NCBI GenBank assembly: GCA_947450675.1
Contig: CANFWI010000002.1
Location: 62,001-126,000 of the forward strand
DNA: 64,000 nt
Origin: Comamonadaceae bacterium
GTDB lineage: Bacteria; Pseudomonadota; Gammaproteobacteria; Burkholderiales; Burkholderiaceae_C
Direction of reading: 5' to 3'
Shown: in pieces, positions 17,626 through 25,923 of the stretch
How the letters are laid out: each line of letters begins with the position of its first letter
Numbering within the stretch: the stretch's first letter is position 1
Made by a program: the position numbers and the translations under genes
The notes under the pieces: generated by a model
What the model was told of the DNA's origin: nothing
Databases searched by the model: none
The model's input: the letters and a program-made list of their open reading frames with translations, nothing else

Positions 17626-18003
17626 ATGAACGGACTGCGCGGCCTCGGCTGGCTACTGGTTTTGCAGTCAATGGGCGAGCTGCTCTCACGCGGCTTGTCG
17701 CTGCCCTTGCCCGGGCCGGTGGTCGGCATGATGTTGCTGCTGATAGCGCTGCGCTGGGCAGTGGTGCGAGAGCCGGTGTCAGCCTGTGCCGATTACCTGT
17801 TGTCACATTTATCGCTGCTGTTTGTGCCGGTGGGCGTTGGCGTCATGACGCACCTGTCCATCGTCAGCCAATACGGTGGCCGCATGCTGCTGGTGCTGGT
17901 GGTCTCAACGCTGATCGGACTGGCCGTGACGGCGCTGCTGCTGAACTACTTGTGGCGTCGTGAGGACGCGAGCAACACTGACGAGCCACGCACGAATGTC
18001 TAA
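17626..18003 (+). CDS. lrgA: CidA/LrgA family holin-like protein
   Basis: A 125-residue inner-membrane protein with four hydrophobic segments and the LrgA signature LPLPGPVVGMMLLL (residues 26-39). LrgA/CidA proteins are holin-like and influence murein hydrolase activity; the LrgAB pair has also been linked to export of small carboxylates such as pyruvate or glycolate. It begins 14 bases after glcD and overlaps lrgB by eight bases, so a glcD-lrgA-lrgB transcript is likely. That context favours a role in glycolate or related hydroxyacid transport (inference). Confidence 0.92.
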   Translation: MNGLRGLGWLLVLQSMGELLSRGLSLPLPGPVVGMMLLLIALRWAVVREPVSACADYLLSHLSLLFVPVGVGVMTHLSIVSQYGGRMLLVLVVSTLIGLAVTALLLNYLWRREDASNTDEPRTNV

Positions 18004-18721
18004 TTTTGTGGAATTGTGGGTCTACCTGTCAGCCACGCCGTTGTTCGGCCTGACGGCCACGCTGGTGGTTTATTTGCTGGCGCAAGCGGCCTACACGGCC
18101 GTCAACCATGCGCCGTGGGCCAACCCGGTTTTCTGGACCGTGACGGTGATTGCCTCGGGCCTGCTGCTGACCGGCGTGCCCTACCCGACTTACTTCGCCG
18201 GCGCGCAGTTCATTCACTTCTTGTTAGGCCCCGCCGTGGTGGCCTTGGGCTGGCCGCTGTGGCAGCGCCGTGCTGACCTCCAGCGCCGCTGGGGCAGACT
18301 GCTGCTGGCTGCGTTGGCCGGCGGTGTGGCCGCCAGCAGCTCTGCCTTGGCGCTGGGCTGGGCGGTGGGTTTGCCCAGCGACGTGTTGTTGTCATTAGCA
18401 CCCAAGTCTGTGACGGCGCCGGTGGCCATGGGCATTGCTGCGAGCATCGGCGGCATTCCGGCGTTGACGGCCGTGTTTTCTGTGATGACCGGTTTGATCG
18501 GTGCGCTGAGTGGCAAGTACTTGTTTGACGCGCTGCGGATTCCGACCGATGCCGCTGGCTGGACGGCCCGAGGCTTCGCCTTGGGCACTACGTCGCACGG
18601 GATTGGCGCCGCGCGGGCGATGCAGGTCAATGCCGATGCAGGCGCCTATGCAGCGCTGGCACTCGGCCTGCAGGTGGTGCTGGCCTCTCTGTTGCTACCC
18701 CTGGTGATACGGCCTCTCTGA
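17996..18721 (+). CDS. lrgB: LrgB family membrane protein
   Basis: A 241-residue polytopic protein of the LrgB (PlsA-like) family. Family motifs are LLTGVPYPTYFAGAQFIHFLLGP (split around residues 62-84), SLAPKSVTAPVAMGIA (about 131-146) and a C-terminal GTTSHGIGAARA. The ATG at 17996 overlaps the lrgA stop, and the upstream in-frame start lies inside lrgA and is not supported. It works with LrgA in the inner membrane as a holin/antiholin-like or carboxylate transport complex. Confidence 0.92.
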   Translation: MSNFVELWVYLSATPLFGLTATLVVYLLAQAAYTAVNHAPWANPVFWTVTVIASGLLLTGVPYPTYFAGAQFIHFLLGPAVVALGWPLWQRRADLQRRWGRLLLAALAGGVAASSSALALGWAVGLPSDVLLSLAPKSVTAPVAMGIAASIGGIPALTAVFSVMTGLIGALSGKYLFDALRIPTDAAGWTARGFALGTTSHGIGAARAMQVNADAGAYAALALGLQVVLASLLLPLVIRPL

Positions 18722-18996
18722 GCCCACGTGCGGGCGCGCACAAAGCGCGCAATGTCGACCGCAAACGATCAAGGTCTGGACAGGTTGTGAGTGAGTCCAG
18801 AAACCGTGTCATGGTGGGTCTTTTAAAACGAAACCACGACCTTCATGAGGACCTATTTGGGGGCGGCTAAGCAGTCCGCGCCAATTGGCGTAGGACTCGG
18901 CCTTTTCCAACTGCTGGGGCCTTTTATGATTGCGAGCACCGCAGTAAGCTCTGATGTACAACGTTATTGGCTCGCCACAAAGTTACCCCCATTCAG
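18722..18996 (+). other. Intergenic region upstream of the GGDEF-EAL gene
   Basis: 275 bases without a supported gene. The first 30 bases contain GC-rich self-complementary sequence (GCGCGC repeats) that could end the lrgAB transcript. The remainder presumably carries the promoter of the diguanylate cyclase/phosphodiesterase gene. Confidence 0.3.
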
Positions 18997-21159
18997 ATGC
19001 TTCACACCAGCCTCGACACGGCCCATGACAACCCTCTCTTGAGTCCACCGATAACGCTCACACCAGACTGGCTCGGCTTGCTGGAGCAGAGTGCGCACGC
19101 TGGCTGCTGGACGCTGGATGTTGCCAGCCAGCAATTGAGTTTGACGCCCGGATTAACGGCTTTGCTGGCATGGACGCCAGAACCCCGTCACCCTCTCAGT
19201 TGGCAGGCGTTTGTTGCGCTGTTTGCGCCCACGTCTCAAGCGGCCATGGCTGACGCCATTGAGGTCTGCAGCAAGAGCGGCAAGCCGTTTGAGCTGGAGG
19301 CCGAAATCATCAACCCACCGAGCCGGCGGCTGTGGGTGCGGTCGGTCGGGCAGGCGGTGCAAGACAGCACGGGCGCTGTTGTCGCCGTCCAAGGTGCAGT
19401 GCTGGATTTGTCGGAGAAGAAATGCATTGAACATGAGCAGGAGTTGCTGCGACTGTTGCAGACGAGTATTGCCCAGCTCAACGACATGGTGCTGATAGCC
19501 GAAGCGGCACGCGACGGCGCATGGCCGCACATCGTCTTTGTCAACGAAGCTTTTTTGCGGCAAACCGGCTACAGCCAAGCCGAGGTGCTGGGCCGCACGC
19601 TAGAGATGCTGCAAGGCCCACAGACACAAAGCACCGAGCTCAAGCGCATCAGCCACGCCTTAGACCACGCGCAACCCTTGAAAACCGAGGTCATTTATTA
19701 CAAAAAAAATGGCTCTCAGTTCTGGATGGATTTGGACATCGTGCCCGTGGATTATCAACATCGCGGGCTGACGCATTGGGTTGCGGTGGGCCGCGACATC
19801 ACCGCACGCAAAGCCGCAGATGAACAGATAGAGCACCTGGCTTTTTACGACCCCCTGACACAACTGCCCAACCGACAGCTGTTGACAAAACGGCTCGATG
19901 CACTGCTGTCATCTCGGCAGGAGCCGAAAGAAATCGGCGCGCTGATGTTCATCGACCTTGACAACTTCAAAGTGCTGAACGACACGTTAGGGCATTCACG
20001 CGGCGACATGATGCTGCAGCAAGTGGCCTCGCGTTTGCAAACGTGTGTTCGCCGCAGCGACACCGTGGCCCGACTCGGTGGTGATGAGTTTGTGGTCATG
20101 CTCGAAGACTTGTCAACCGACCCAGAGAGAGCGCTGCAAAAAACCCGGGTGGTTGGCGAGAAAATATTGGCGTCGCTGAGCGTGCCTTATGACCTGAATG
20201 GCAACCAATACCACGGCACCTGCAGCATCGGCGTCACGCCCATCGGCAGTCTCAGTCAAGGCATGGGAGATGCCCTCAAACAGGCCGACCTGGCCATGTA
20301 CCAAGCCAAGGCCGCCGGCCGCAACACGATGTGTTTTTTTGACCCCGAGATGCAGATCGCAGCAACCGCGAACGCCACCCTCTCCACCGATCTTCGGCAA
20401 GCATTTTTTGAGCATCAATTCGTCTTGCACTACCAACCTCAAGTCGGTCGTGACGGACAGATGGTCGGTGTTGAAGCGCTGTTGCGCTGGCAACGACCTG
20501 GCCGCTTGGTCATGCCGGATGACTTCATCCTGCAAGCTGAAAAAAGTGGCTTGATCTTGCTGCTGGGCGGCTGGGTCTTGGAGACCGCTTGCGCGCAGTT
20601 GCTGGAGTGGTCAGGACGGCCAGAAACTGCAAATTTGTCCATCGCCGTCAATGTCAGCGTGCGGCAGTTTTGTCATCCGGAGTTTGTCGATCAAGTGATG
20701 GCGCTGATCCAGCGCACCGGCGTTCAGGCGAGCCGGCTCAAACTTGAACTCACGGAGAGTCTGCTGGCTGTCGACATCGACGTGACGATCGCCAAAATGG
20801 GCATGCTGAAAGACGCCGGTGTGACGCTGTCGATCGATGACTTTGGCACGGGTTACTCAGCGCTGTCTTATCTCAAAAAATTGCCGCTTGATCAATTGAA
20901 GATTTGCCGCACCTTTGTCAAAGACGTGCTGACCAACCCGAACGATGCGGCCATTGCTCGCACCATCATCGGCTTAGCGCAAAGCTTGGGACTGGAGCTG
21001 ATGGCCGAGGGCGTTGAAACGCAGGCGCAACGCGATTTTTTGATGCGCCATGGCTGCGACAGTTATCAGGGCCATCTGTTCAGCAAAGCCTTGCCGATTG
21101 GCGAGTTGGACGCCTTCATCAGCGCGCATTTTGCGGCGCAAACGCACGGGTCAAGTTGA
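18997..21159 (+). CDS. PAS-PAS-GGDEF-EAL cyclic-di-GMP signalling protein
   Basis: A 720-residue cytoplasmic protein for cyclic-di-GMP turnover. Domain order: PAS (about 20-140), a second PAS/PAC (about 150-275, with GRTLEMLQGP as in LOV-like PAS domains but no cysteine), GGDEF (about 290-450) and EAL (about 465-715). The GGDEF motif is intact (LGGDEF, about residue 361) and is preceded by an RxxD inhibitory site (RRSD) at the standard five-residue spacing. EAL catalytic motifs GVEALLRW, LELTES, DDFGTGYS and AEGVET are all present. Both activities are therefore possible, with PAS control. Start is the first ATG; a TTG ten codons earlier is less likely. Confidence 0.92.
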   Translation: MLHTSLDTAHDNPLLSPPITLTPDWLGLLEQSAHAGCWTLDVASQQLSLTPGLTALLAWTPEPRHPLSWQAFVALFAPTSQAAMADAIEVCSKSGKPFELEAEIINPPSRRLWVRSVGQAVQDSTGAVVAVQGAVLDLSEKKCIEHEQELLRLLQTSIAQLNDMVLIAEAARDGAWPHIVFVNEAFLRQTGYSQAEVLGRTLEMLQGPQTQSTELKRISHALDHAQPLKTEVIYYKKNGSQFWMDLDIVPVDYQHRGLTHWVAVGRDITARKAADEQIEHLAFYDPLTQLPNRQLLTKRLDALLSSRQEPKEIGALMFIDLDNFKVLNDTLGHSRGDMMLQQVASRLQTCVRRSDTVARLGGDEFVVMLEDLSTDPERALQKTRVVGEKILASLSVPYDLNGNQYHGTCSIGVTPIGSLSQGMGDALKQADLAMYQAKAAGRNTMCFFDPEMQIAATANATLSTDLRQAFFEHQFVLHYQPQVGRDGQMVGVEALLRWQRPGRLVMPDDFILQAEKSGLILLLGGWVLETACAQLLEWSGRPETANLSIAVNVSVRQFCHPEFVDQVMALIQRTGVQASRLKLELTESLLAVDIDVTIAKMGMLKDAGVTLSIDDFGTGYSALSYLKKLPLDQLKICRTFVKDVLTNPNDAAIARTIIGLAQSLGLELMAEGVETQAQRDFLMRHGCDSYQGHLFSKALPIGELDAFISAHFAAQTHGSS

Positions 21160-21164
21160 GGCCG

Positions 21165-21935
21165 TTAGCCGCGTCCCCCAAAAATCGCCGTGCCCACACG
21201 CACCATCGTGCTGCCCGCTGCAATGGCGGGGGCCAAGTCAGCGCTCATGCCCATCGACAAGGTGTCTAGCGGCTGCGGCAGTACGCCAGCGGCATTGATC
21301 TGCGCCATCAACTCGGCTGTGCGCGCATGGACGGCGCGGGCGCTGGCGTCATCAGGCGCCGGCTCCGGAATCGCCATGAGGCCGCGCAACACCAGCTGCG
21401 GCAGGCGCGACACAGCCTGCGCCAAGGCCAAGGCGTCCTCTGGCGACACGCCCGACTTGTTGGCGCCGCCGTCAATATTCACTTGCAGGCAAATTTGCAG
21501 CGGCGGCAAATCAGCCGGTCGTTGCTCGCTCAAGCGTTGGGCAATTTTCAAACGGTCGACCGACTGCACCCAGTCAAAATGCTCGGCGACCAGACGCGTC
21601 TTATTGCTCTGAATCGGGCCGATGCAATGCCATTCCAGCGCGGCGTGTCCAGACTGCGCCGGCTCCGCCTGCCACTGCCGCAGGGCTTGAATTTTTTCCA
21701 CGCCTTCTTGGATGTAGTTCTCGCCAAAAGCCGTCTGCCCGGCCTGCACGGCTTCGATCACGGCGTCGGCACCAAAGGTCTTGGAGACCGCGAGCAATCG
21801 CACGTGGCTCGGCTCACGCCCGGCAGCAACAGCAGCGTCTGCGATGTGCTGACGGACCTTGGCGAGTTGGCTAGCGATGGTCGTGATCGAGGGCGCGGGG
21901 GTATCCGGCGACTCTGAATTCTGGTGTGTGGTCAT
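21165..21935 (-). CDS. yggS: YggS/PROSC family pyridoxal phosphate homeostasis protein
   Basis: A 256-residue PLP-binding protein of the YggS/PLPBP family, which buffers free PLP and influences vitamin B6 and amino acid pools. The PLP lysine lies in RLLAVSKTFGADAV (about residues 47-60). FGENYIQEGVEKI and WHCIGPIQSNKTR follow, and the phosphate-binding SMGMSADLAPAIAAGSTMVRVGTAIFG segment closes the protein. It is divergent from pilT, the typical beta- and gamma-proteobacterial neighbourhood. It converges with the GGDEF-EAL gene with a 5-base gap. Confidence 0.95.
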   Translation of the reverse strand: MTTHQNSESPDTPAPSITTIASQLAKVRQHIADAAVAAGREPSHVRLLAVSKTFGADAVIEAVQAGQTAFGENYIQEGVEKIQALRQWQAEPAQSGHAALEWHCIGPIQSNKTRLVAEHFDWVQSVDRLKIAQRLSEQRPADLPPLQICLQVNIDGGANKSGVSPEDALALAQAVSRLPQLVLRGLMAIPEPAPDDASARAVHARTAELMAQINAAGVLPQPLDTLSMGMSADLAPAIAAGSTMVRVGTAIFGGRG

Positions 21936-22038
21936 TCACCAGACTGTACCCAACTGCCGACGCATTTCTCGCTGGATTAACCGCACTGGGTAGACTGCTT
22001 CTTTTTACTTACAGTTCAAACCACCTTAAAAGCCCACC
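21936..22038. promoter_or_regulatory. Divergent promoter region, yggS/pilT
   Basis: 103 bases separate the divergent yggS and pilT starts. The pilT side is T/A-rich (CTTCTTTTTACTTACAG). No operator was assigned. Confidence 0.4.
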
Positions 22039-23082
22039 ATGGAACTCACAGAACTGCTGACCGTCGCCATCAGCCGCAACGCCTCTGACCTGCACCTGTC
22101 GACGGGGCTGCCGCCCATGCTGCGTGTGCATGGTGACATCCAGTCGCTGGACTTGCCGGCGCTGGAGGGTGAGCAACTGGCGCAGATGCTGGCGCAAGCG
22201 ATGAGCCCGAACCAGCAGACTGCTTTTGCACAATCGCTGGAACTGGACTTCGCCTTGGATGTGCCGGGCTTGTCACGTTTTCGCGTGAATGCGTTCCAGC
22301 ACAGTCGCGGCGCGGGCGCGGTGTTTCGCAGCATCCCGTCGCTTGTGCCGATGCTTGAAACGCTGGGCGCACCGGCCATCGTCGCCGAGCTGGCACTCAA
22401 GCCGCGCGGGCTGGTGCTGGTGACCGGACCCACGGGGTCGGGCAAGTCGACCACGCTGGCAGCGATGGTGGATTTTTACAACCGCACCGAACGCGGCCAC
22501 ATCATCACGGTGGAAGACCCGATCGAGTTTGTGCATGACGCCAAACAATGCTTGGTGAGTCAGCGCGAAGTGGGTCGTCATACGCACAGTTTCAGCGCCG
22601 CTCTGAGGTCTGCTTTGCGCGAAGATCCCGACGCGATTTTGGTCGGTGAAATGCGCGACTTAGAGACCATCCGTCTGGCCTTGTCTGCGGCCGAAACCGG
22701 CCACTTGGTGTTGGGCACACTGCACACCGCCAGCGCGACCAAAACCATCGACCGTATCATCGATGTCTTCCCTGCCGACGAGAAAGAAATGGTCCGCAGC
22801 ATGTTGTCCGAGTCGCTGCAAGGCGTGGTGGCGCAAACCTTGTGCAAGACGGCGGACGGACTGGGCCGCGTGGCGGCGCACGAGATCATGCTCGGCACGC
22901 CGGCCATCCGCAACCTGATCCGCGAAGGCAAAGTGGCGCAAATGTATTCGAGCCTGCAGACCGGCCAGAGCCAGGGCATGCAGACCCTCGACCAAAGTCT
23001 CGCCGACCTGTTCAAACGGCAACTGATCACAGCGGCCGAGGCGCGCAACAAAGCCAAAACGCCGGCGCAGTTTCCAGGCTGA
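22039..23082 (+). CDS. pilT: Type IV pilus retraction ATPase PilT
   Basis: A 347-residue hexameric ATPase that depolymerises type IV pili for twitching motility. It starts with the PilT N-terminal ASDLHLSTGLPPMLRVHG (about residues 16-33). The Walker A is GPTGSGKST (about residues 131-139), with the Asp box ITVEDPIEF, Walker B ILVGEMRDLET (about 201-211) and the His box GHLVLGTLHTASA. The C-terminal AIRNLIREGK motif, diagnostic of PilT, is present. The usual pilU partner does not follow; a beta-hydroxyacid dehydrogenase gene does, 59 bases later. Confidence 0.95.
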   Translation: MELTELLTVAISRNASDLHLSTGLPPMLRVHGDIQSLDLPALEGEQLAQMLAQAMSPNQQTAFAQSLELDFALDVPGLSRFRVNAFQHSRGAGAVFRSIPSLVPMLETLGAPAIVAELALKPRGLVLVTGPTGSGKSTTLAAMVDFYNRTERGHIITVEDPIEFVHDAKQCLVSQREVGRHTHSFSAALRSALREDPDAILVGEMRDLETIRLALSAAETGHLVLGTLHTASATKTIDRIIDVFPADEKEMVRSMLSESLQGVVAQTLCKTADGLGRVAAHEIMLGTPAIRNLIREGKVAQMYSSLQTGQSQGMQTLDQSLADLFKRQLITAAEARNKAKTPAQFPG

Positions 23083-23141
23083 GTGCTGGCGGTCTGTGTC
23101 AGAATCATTTTTTTCAAACAACAACCGACGAAGACAACACC

Positions 23142-24062
23142 ATGACCGCCAGCAGCACCAACGCCAAAACATACGCACCCACAGCCTCCCGCAAAGTCGC
23201 CTTCATCGGCTTGGGCGTGATGGGCTACCCGATGGCGGGGCATCTGGCCTTGGCCGGTCATCAGGTCACGGTCTACAACCGCACTGCGGCCAAGTCGTCC
23301 GCTTGGTGCGCAGAGTTTGCCGGCACGGCGGCACCGCGCCATGCCGCCACGCCGCGCTTGGCCGCCATGGGCGCAGACATTGTTTTTTGCTGCGTCGGCA
23401 ACGACGATGACCTGCGCGGCGTGACGCTAGGCGCAGACGGCGCTTTTGCCGGCATGCAGCTAGGCGCTGTGTTTGTCGACCACACCACGGCGTCCGCCAC
23501 AGTCGCGCGTGAGTTGTATGCGGCCGCCAAAAACCTCGGCCTGTCTTTTATTGATGCACCGGTCTCGGGCGGTCAGGGAGGCGCCCAAAACGGCGCGCTC
23601 ACCGTCATGTGCGGCGGCGACTCAGCCGCCTTTGACAACGTCAAACCAGCAGGCATGGCCTTTTCGAAAGCCTTCACCTTGATGGGTGACAGCGGCTCTG
23701 GCCAGCTGACCAAGATGGTCAACCAAATTTGCATCGCCGGACTGGTGCAGGGCCTGAGCGAAGCCATTGCCTTCGGCCAAAAGGCGGGGCTCGACATGAA
23801 TCTGGCGCTCGACGTCATCGGCAAGGGCGCCGCCCAAAGCTGGCAGTTAGAGAACCGCGGCACGACCATGGTCGCCGACAAGTTTGACTTCGGCTTTGCC
23901 GTCGACTGGATGCGCAAAGACTTGGGGCTGGTGCTGGACGAAGCCAAACACAACGGCGCACGCCTGCCAGTCACGGCCTTGGTCGACCAGTTTTATGCCG
24001 ATGTGCAAGCCATGGGCGGCCGCCGCTGGGACACCTCCAGCCTGATCAAGCGGCTGAAATAA
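23142..24062 (+). CDS. NAD(P)-dependent beta-hydroxyacid dehydrogenase (3-hydroxyisobutyrate dehydrogenase family)
   Basis: A 306-residue oxidoreductase of the HIBADH/GARR/6PGDH-like family. It has an N-terminal Rossmann domain with FIGLGVMGYPMAGHL (about residues 19-33), the substrate-binding segment DAPVSGGQGGAQNGAL (about 136-151) and the catalytic lysine in GSGQLTKMVNQI (about 185-196). The C-terminal helical dimer domain includes DLGLVLDEAKHNG. The ATG at 23142 is chosen because the longer frame overlaps pilT in another frame. The substrate may be 3-hydroxyisobutyrate, tartronate semialdehyde or a related acid. REP-like repeats follow it. Confidence 0.9.
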   Translation: MTASSTNAKTYAPTASRKVAFIGLGVMGYPMAGHLALAGHQVTVYNRTAAKSSAWCAEFAGTAAPRHAATPRLAAMGADIVFCCVGNDDDLRGVTLGADGAFAGMQLGAVFVDHTTASATVARELYAAAKNLGLSFIDAPVSGGQGGAQNGALTVMCGGDSAAFDNVKPAGMAFSKAFTLMGDSGSGQLTKMVNQICIAGLVQGLSEAIAFGQKAGLDMNLALDVIGKGAAQSWQLENRGTTMVADKFDFGFAVDWMRKDLGLVLDEAKHNGARLPVTALVDQFYADVQAMGGRRWDTSSLIKRLK

Positions 24063-24083
24063 AGCGCGTTATCGAGTAGCCGT

Positions 24084-24217
24084 CTTTGCAAGCGCAGCGC
24101 GGCAATCCATGACTGAGAATCCGGGGCCATGGACTGCCACGGCCTAGCCTCGCAGTGACGAGACGAGACGATCGTCATTGCGAGCGAAGCGCGGCAATCC
24201 ATGGCCGCGAATTCGGG
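24084..24217. repeat. REP-like palindromic repeat cluster
   Basis: Three diverged copies of a short repeat with core GCGCGGCAATCCATG sit in the gap between two converging genes: direct at about 24084-24125, inverted at about 24124-24166 and direct at about 24173-24217. The first two can fold on each other. This is the familiar CGTCATTGCGAGCG-type dispersed repeat. A fourth copy lies at 28069-28100. Confidence 0.8.
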
Positions 24218-24218
24218 C

Positions 24219-24860
24219 TTAAGATTTCGCCGGTGCTGGCTGCAAGCGCTGCAACTCTTCTTCGCTGATGGTCTCGAAAACCCGCACCACCCGCTTAACG
24301 CCCGAGATACTCCGGGCAATGGTGGTCACGCGGTCGGATTCGCGCTGTGTGACGCGGCCCATCAAATAAACCGTGCTGTTCTCAGTGACCACTTTGATGG
24401 CGTTGCTTTGCAAGTCGCGGGCATCCAAAATTGCGGCCTTCAGGCGGCCGGTGATCAGCAAGTCGGCAGAGCGGTCAGCCAGTGACGGCGAGTTGCGCAC
24501 GCCCAGCTCATTGACCACCGAGCCCACATTTTGAATTTTCTTCACCATGTCTTCGACCGCCTGCTTGTCTTCCAAGCTGGGCACTTCGCCGGTCAGCAGC
24601 ACCTGCCGGTTGAAGCTCACGGTGCTGACGCGCACGCGTGTGCCGAAGTTCTCACGCAAGCGGCTGAGGGTGCGCAGTTCAATACCCTCATCTTCGAGTT
24701 GGGCGCCCGAGGTACGGCGGTCGGTCGCGACCATCGCGGTACCGGCAGCAGCGCCACCCAGAACCAGCGGCACGCAAGCCGTGAGAGAGCCGGTCACGCC
24801 AATGATGGCAGCTGTGAAACCGACGGCGAGTAGCTGACGTTTGAAAAAAGACGGGTTCAT
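24219..24860 (-). CDS. dolP: BON-domain outer-membrane lipoprotein DolP (YraP)
   Basis: A 213-residue lipoprotein with lipobox LTAC (Cys at about residue 29) and two BON domains (about residues 55-120 and 130-200; ILLTGEVPSLEDKQ-like and VYLMGRVTQRESD segments). DolP keeps the outer membrane intact and marks the division site by binding anionic phospholipid. Its start overlaps the diaA stop by four bases. The order yraN-diaA-dolP facing rsmI is the same as in E. coli, except that lpoA is missing between rsmI and yraN. Confidence 0.88.
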   Translation of the reverse strand: MNPSFFKRQLLAVGFTAAIIGVTGSLTACVPLVLGGAAAGTAMVATDRRTSGAQLEDEGIELRTLSRLRENFGTRVRVSTVSFNRQVLLTGEVPSLEDKQAVEDMVKKIQNVGSVVNELGVRNSPSLADRSADLLITGRLKAAILDARDLQSNAIKVVTENSTVYLMGRVTQRESDRVTTIARSISGVKRVVRVFETISEEELQRLQPAPAKS

Positions 24861-25465
24861 GTAGAGACCTCCTGATCACCTAGTAATTGAGCGTCCACAC
24901 CATCGCAAATACAGTGCAGGACCAACAGATGGACCTCCTGGATGCGGCTGGTGCGGTCGTGCGGAATGCAGATATGCACATCGGTTTCGCGCAAGGCGAA
25001 GGTCATCTTGCCGCCGCCTTTGCCGGTCAGCGCCACCACGGTCATGTCGCGCTCGTGGGCTGCGTCAATCGCCGCCAACACATTGGCGGAGTCGCCGCTG
25101 CTGCTGATGGCCAGCAAGACGTCACCAGCCGCCCCAAAGGCGCGCACTTGCTTGGCGAAGATCACGCTGAAATCAACGTCATTGGCAATGGCCGTGACGA
25201 TGGAAGAATCGGTGGTGAGAGCGATGGCGGCCAGTTCAGGCCGCTCACGTTCGTAGCCGGCTACAAATTTGGCAGCGAAATGTTGCGCGCTCGCAGCGCC
25301 GCCACCATTGCCACAGGCCAGCACCTTGCCACCGCTGGTCACGCTGGCAAGGATGGCCGAAATGGCAGCCGAAATGGGTTTAGACAGGACTTGCGCAGCC
25401 TGGTATTTGAGGTCTGCACTGTCGATGAAGTGCTGCTCAATGCGTTGTTCAATCATGCCCTCCAT
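24857..25465 (-). CDS. diaA: SIS-domain protein, DiaA-like DnaA-associating factor
   Basis: A 202-residue single-SIS protein of the GmhA/DiaA family. Residues GKVLACGNGGGAASAQHFAAKF carry the sugar-phosphate loop but replace the Glu of the GmhA metal motif HxxxE by Lys (QHFAAK). This argues against sedoheptulose-7-phosphate isomerase and for DiaA, which helps DnaA assemble at oriC. Synteny with yraN, dolP and rsmI agrees. The start at 25465 has GGAGG eight bases upstream; a Met three codons later is an alternative. Often auto-annotated as phosphoheptose isomerase. Confidence 0.85.
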   Translation of the reverse strand: MEGMIEQRIEQHFIDSADLKYQAAQVLSKPISAAISAILASVTSGGKVLACGNGGGAASAQHFAAKFVAGYERERPELAAIALTTDSSIVTAIANDVDFSVIFAKQVRAFGAAGDVLLAISSSGDSANVLAAIDAAHERDMTVVALTGKGGGKMTFALRETDVHICIPHDRTSRIQEVHLLVLHCICDGVDAQLLGDQEVST

Positions 25466-25503
25466 GATAGCGTCCTCCGCACCGACCCTGGTGTCAAGAC
25501 GCA

Positions 25504-25923
25504 TCAAGAAGCGTCGAATGCCGCTGGCAACCATTCAATCGTCTGCTGGCCTGCCGGCTGCGCCGGCCCCTGCACCAGCACGACGTCAAAGCGACACGGC
25601 GGCAGCGTCGCAAAACGCATCAAATAATGCCGCGCCGCAAAGACAATGCGGCGCTGCTTGGTGGGCGTGATGCTGCCGCCCGCGCCACCGTGCGAGGCCG
25701 TGCTGCGCTGGCGCACTTCAACAAAGACCAGCGTGCCGTCCGGGGCGCGCATCACCAAGTCAATCTCACCACCGCCGCGGCCCGGCGTGGCAAAGTTGCG
25801 CTCAACCAAACGCAAGCCCCGCTCAATCAGGTACGCACAGGCCAAGGCTTCCGCCGCATCGCCGCGCCGCTTGGTGGTAATCTGCCCGATCGGTGCTGCC
25901 GCTTGTTTTTTGGAAAACCACAT
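25504..25923 (-). CDS. yraN: YraN family (UPF0102) putative endonuclease
   Basis: A 139-residue protein with the Holliday-junction-resolvase-like nuclease fold. Motifs are GDAAEALACAYL (about residues 21-32), the catalytic-type cluster GGEIDLVMRAPDGTLVFVEVR (split around residues 50-70) and a downstream KQRRI. Its function is still unclear; DNA-processing is inferred. The ATG at 25923 shares its bases with the TTG start of the divergently read rsmI, so no intergenic space exists and each promoter must lie inside the other gene. The longer frame (25 more residues) would lie within rsmI. Confidence 0.88.
   Translation of the reverse strand: MWFSKKQAAAPIGQITTKRRGDAAEALACAYLIERGLRLVERNFATPGRGGGEIDLVMRAPDGTLVFVEVRQRSTASHGGAGGSITPTKQRRIVFAARHYLMRFATLPPCRFDVVLVQGPAQPAGQQTIEWLPAAFDAS

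Noticed and set aside
24857..25465. GmhA phosphoheptose isomerase in lipopolysaccharide heptose synthesis
   Set aside because: The metal-binding Glu is replaced by Lys and the neighbours are those of DiaA, not heptose genes.
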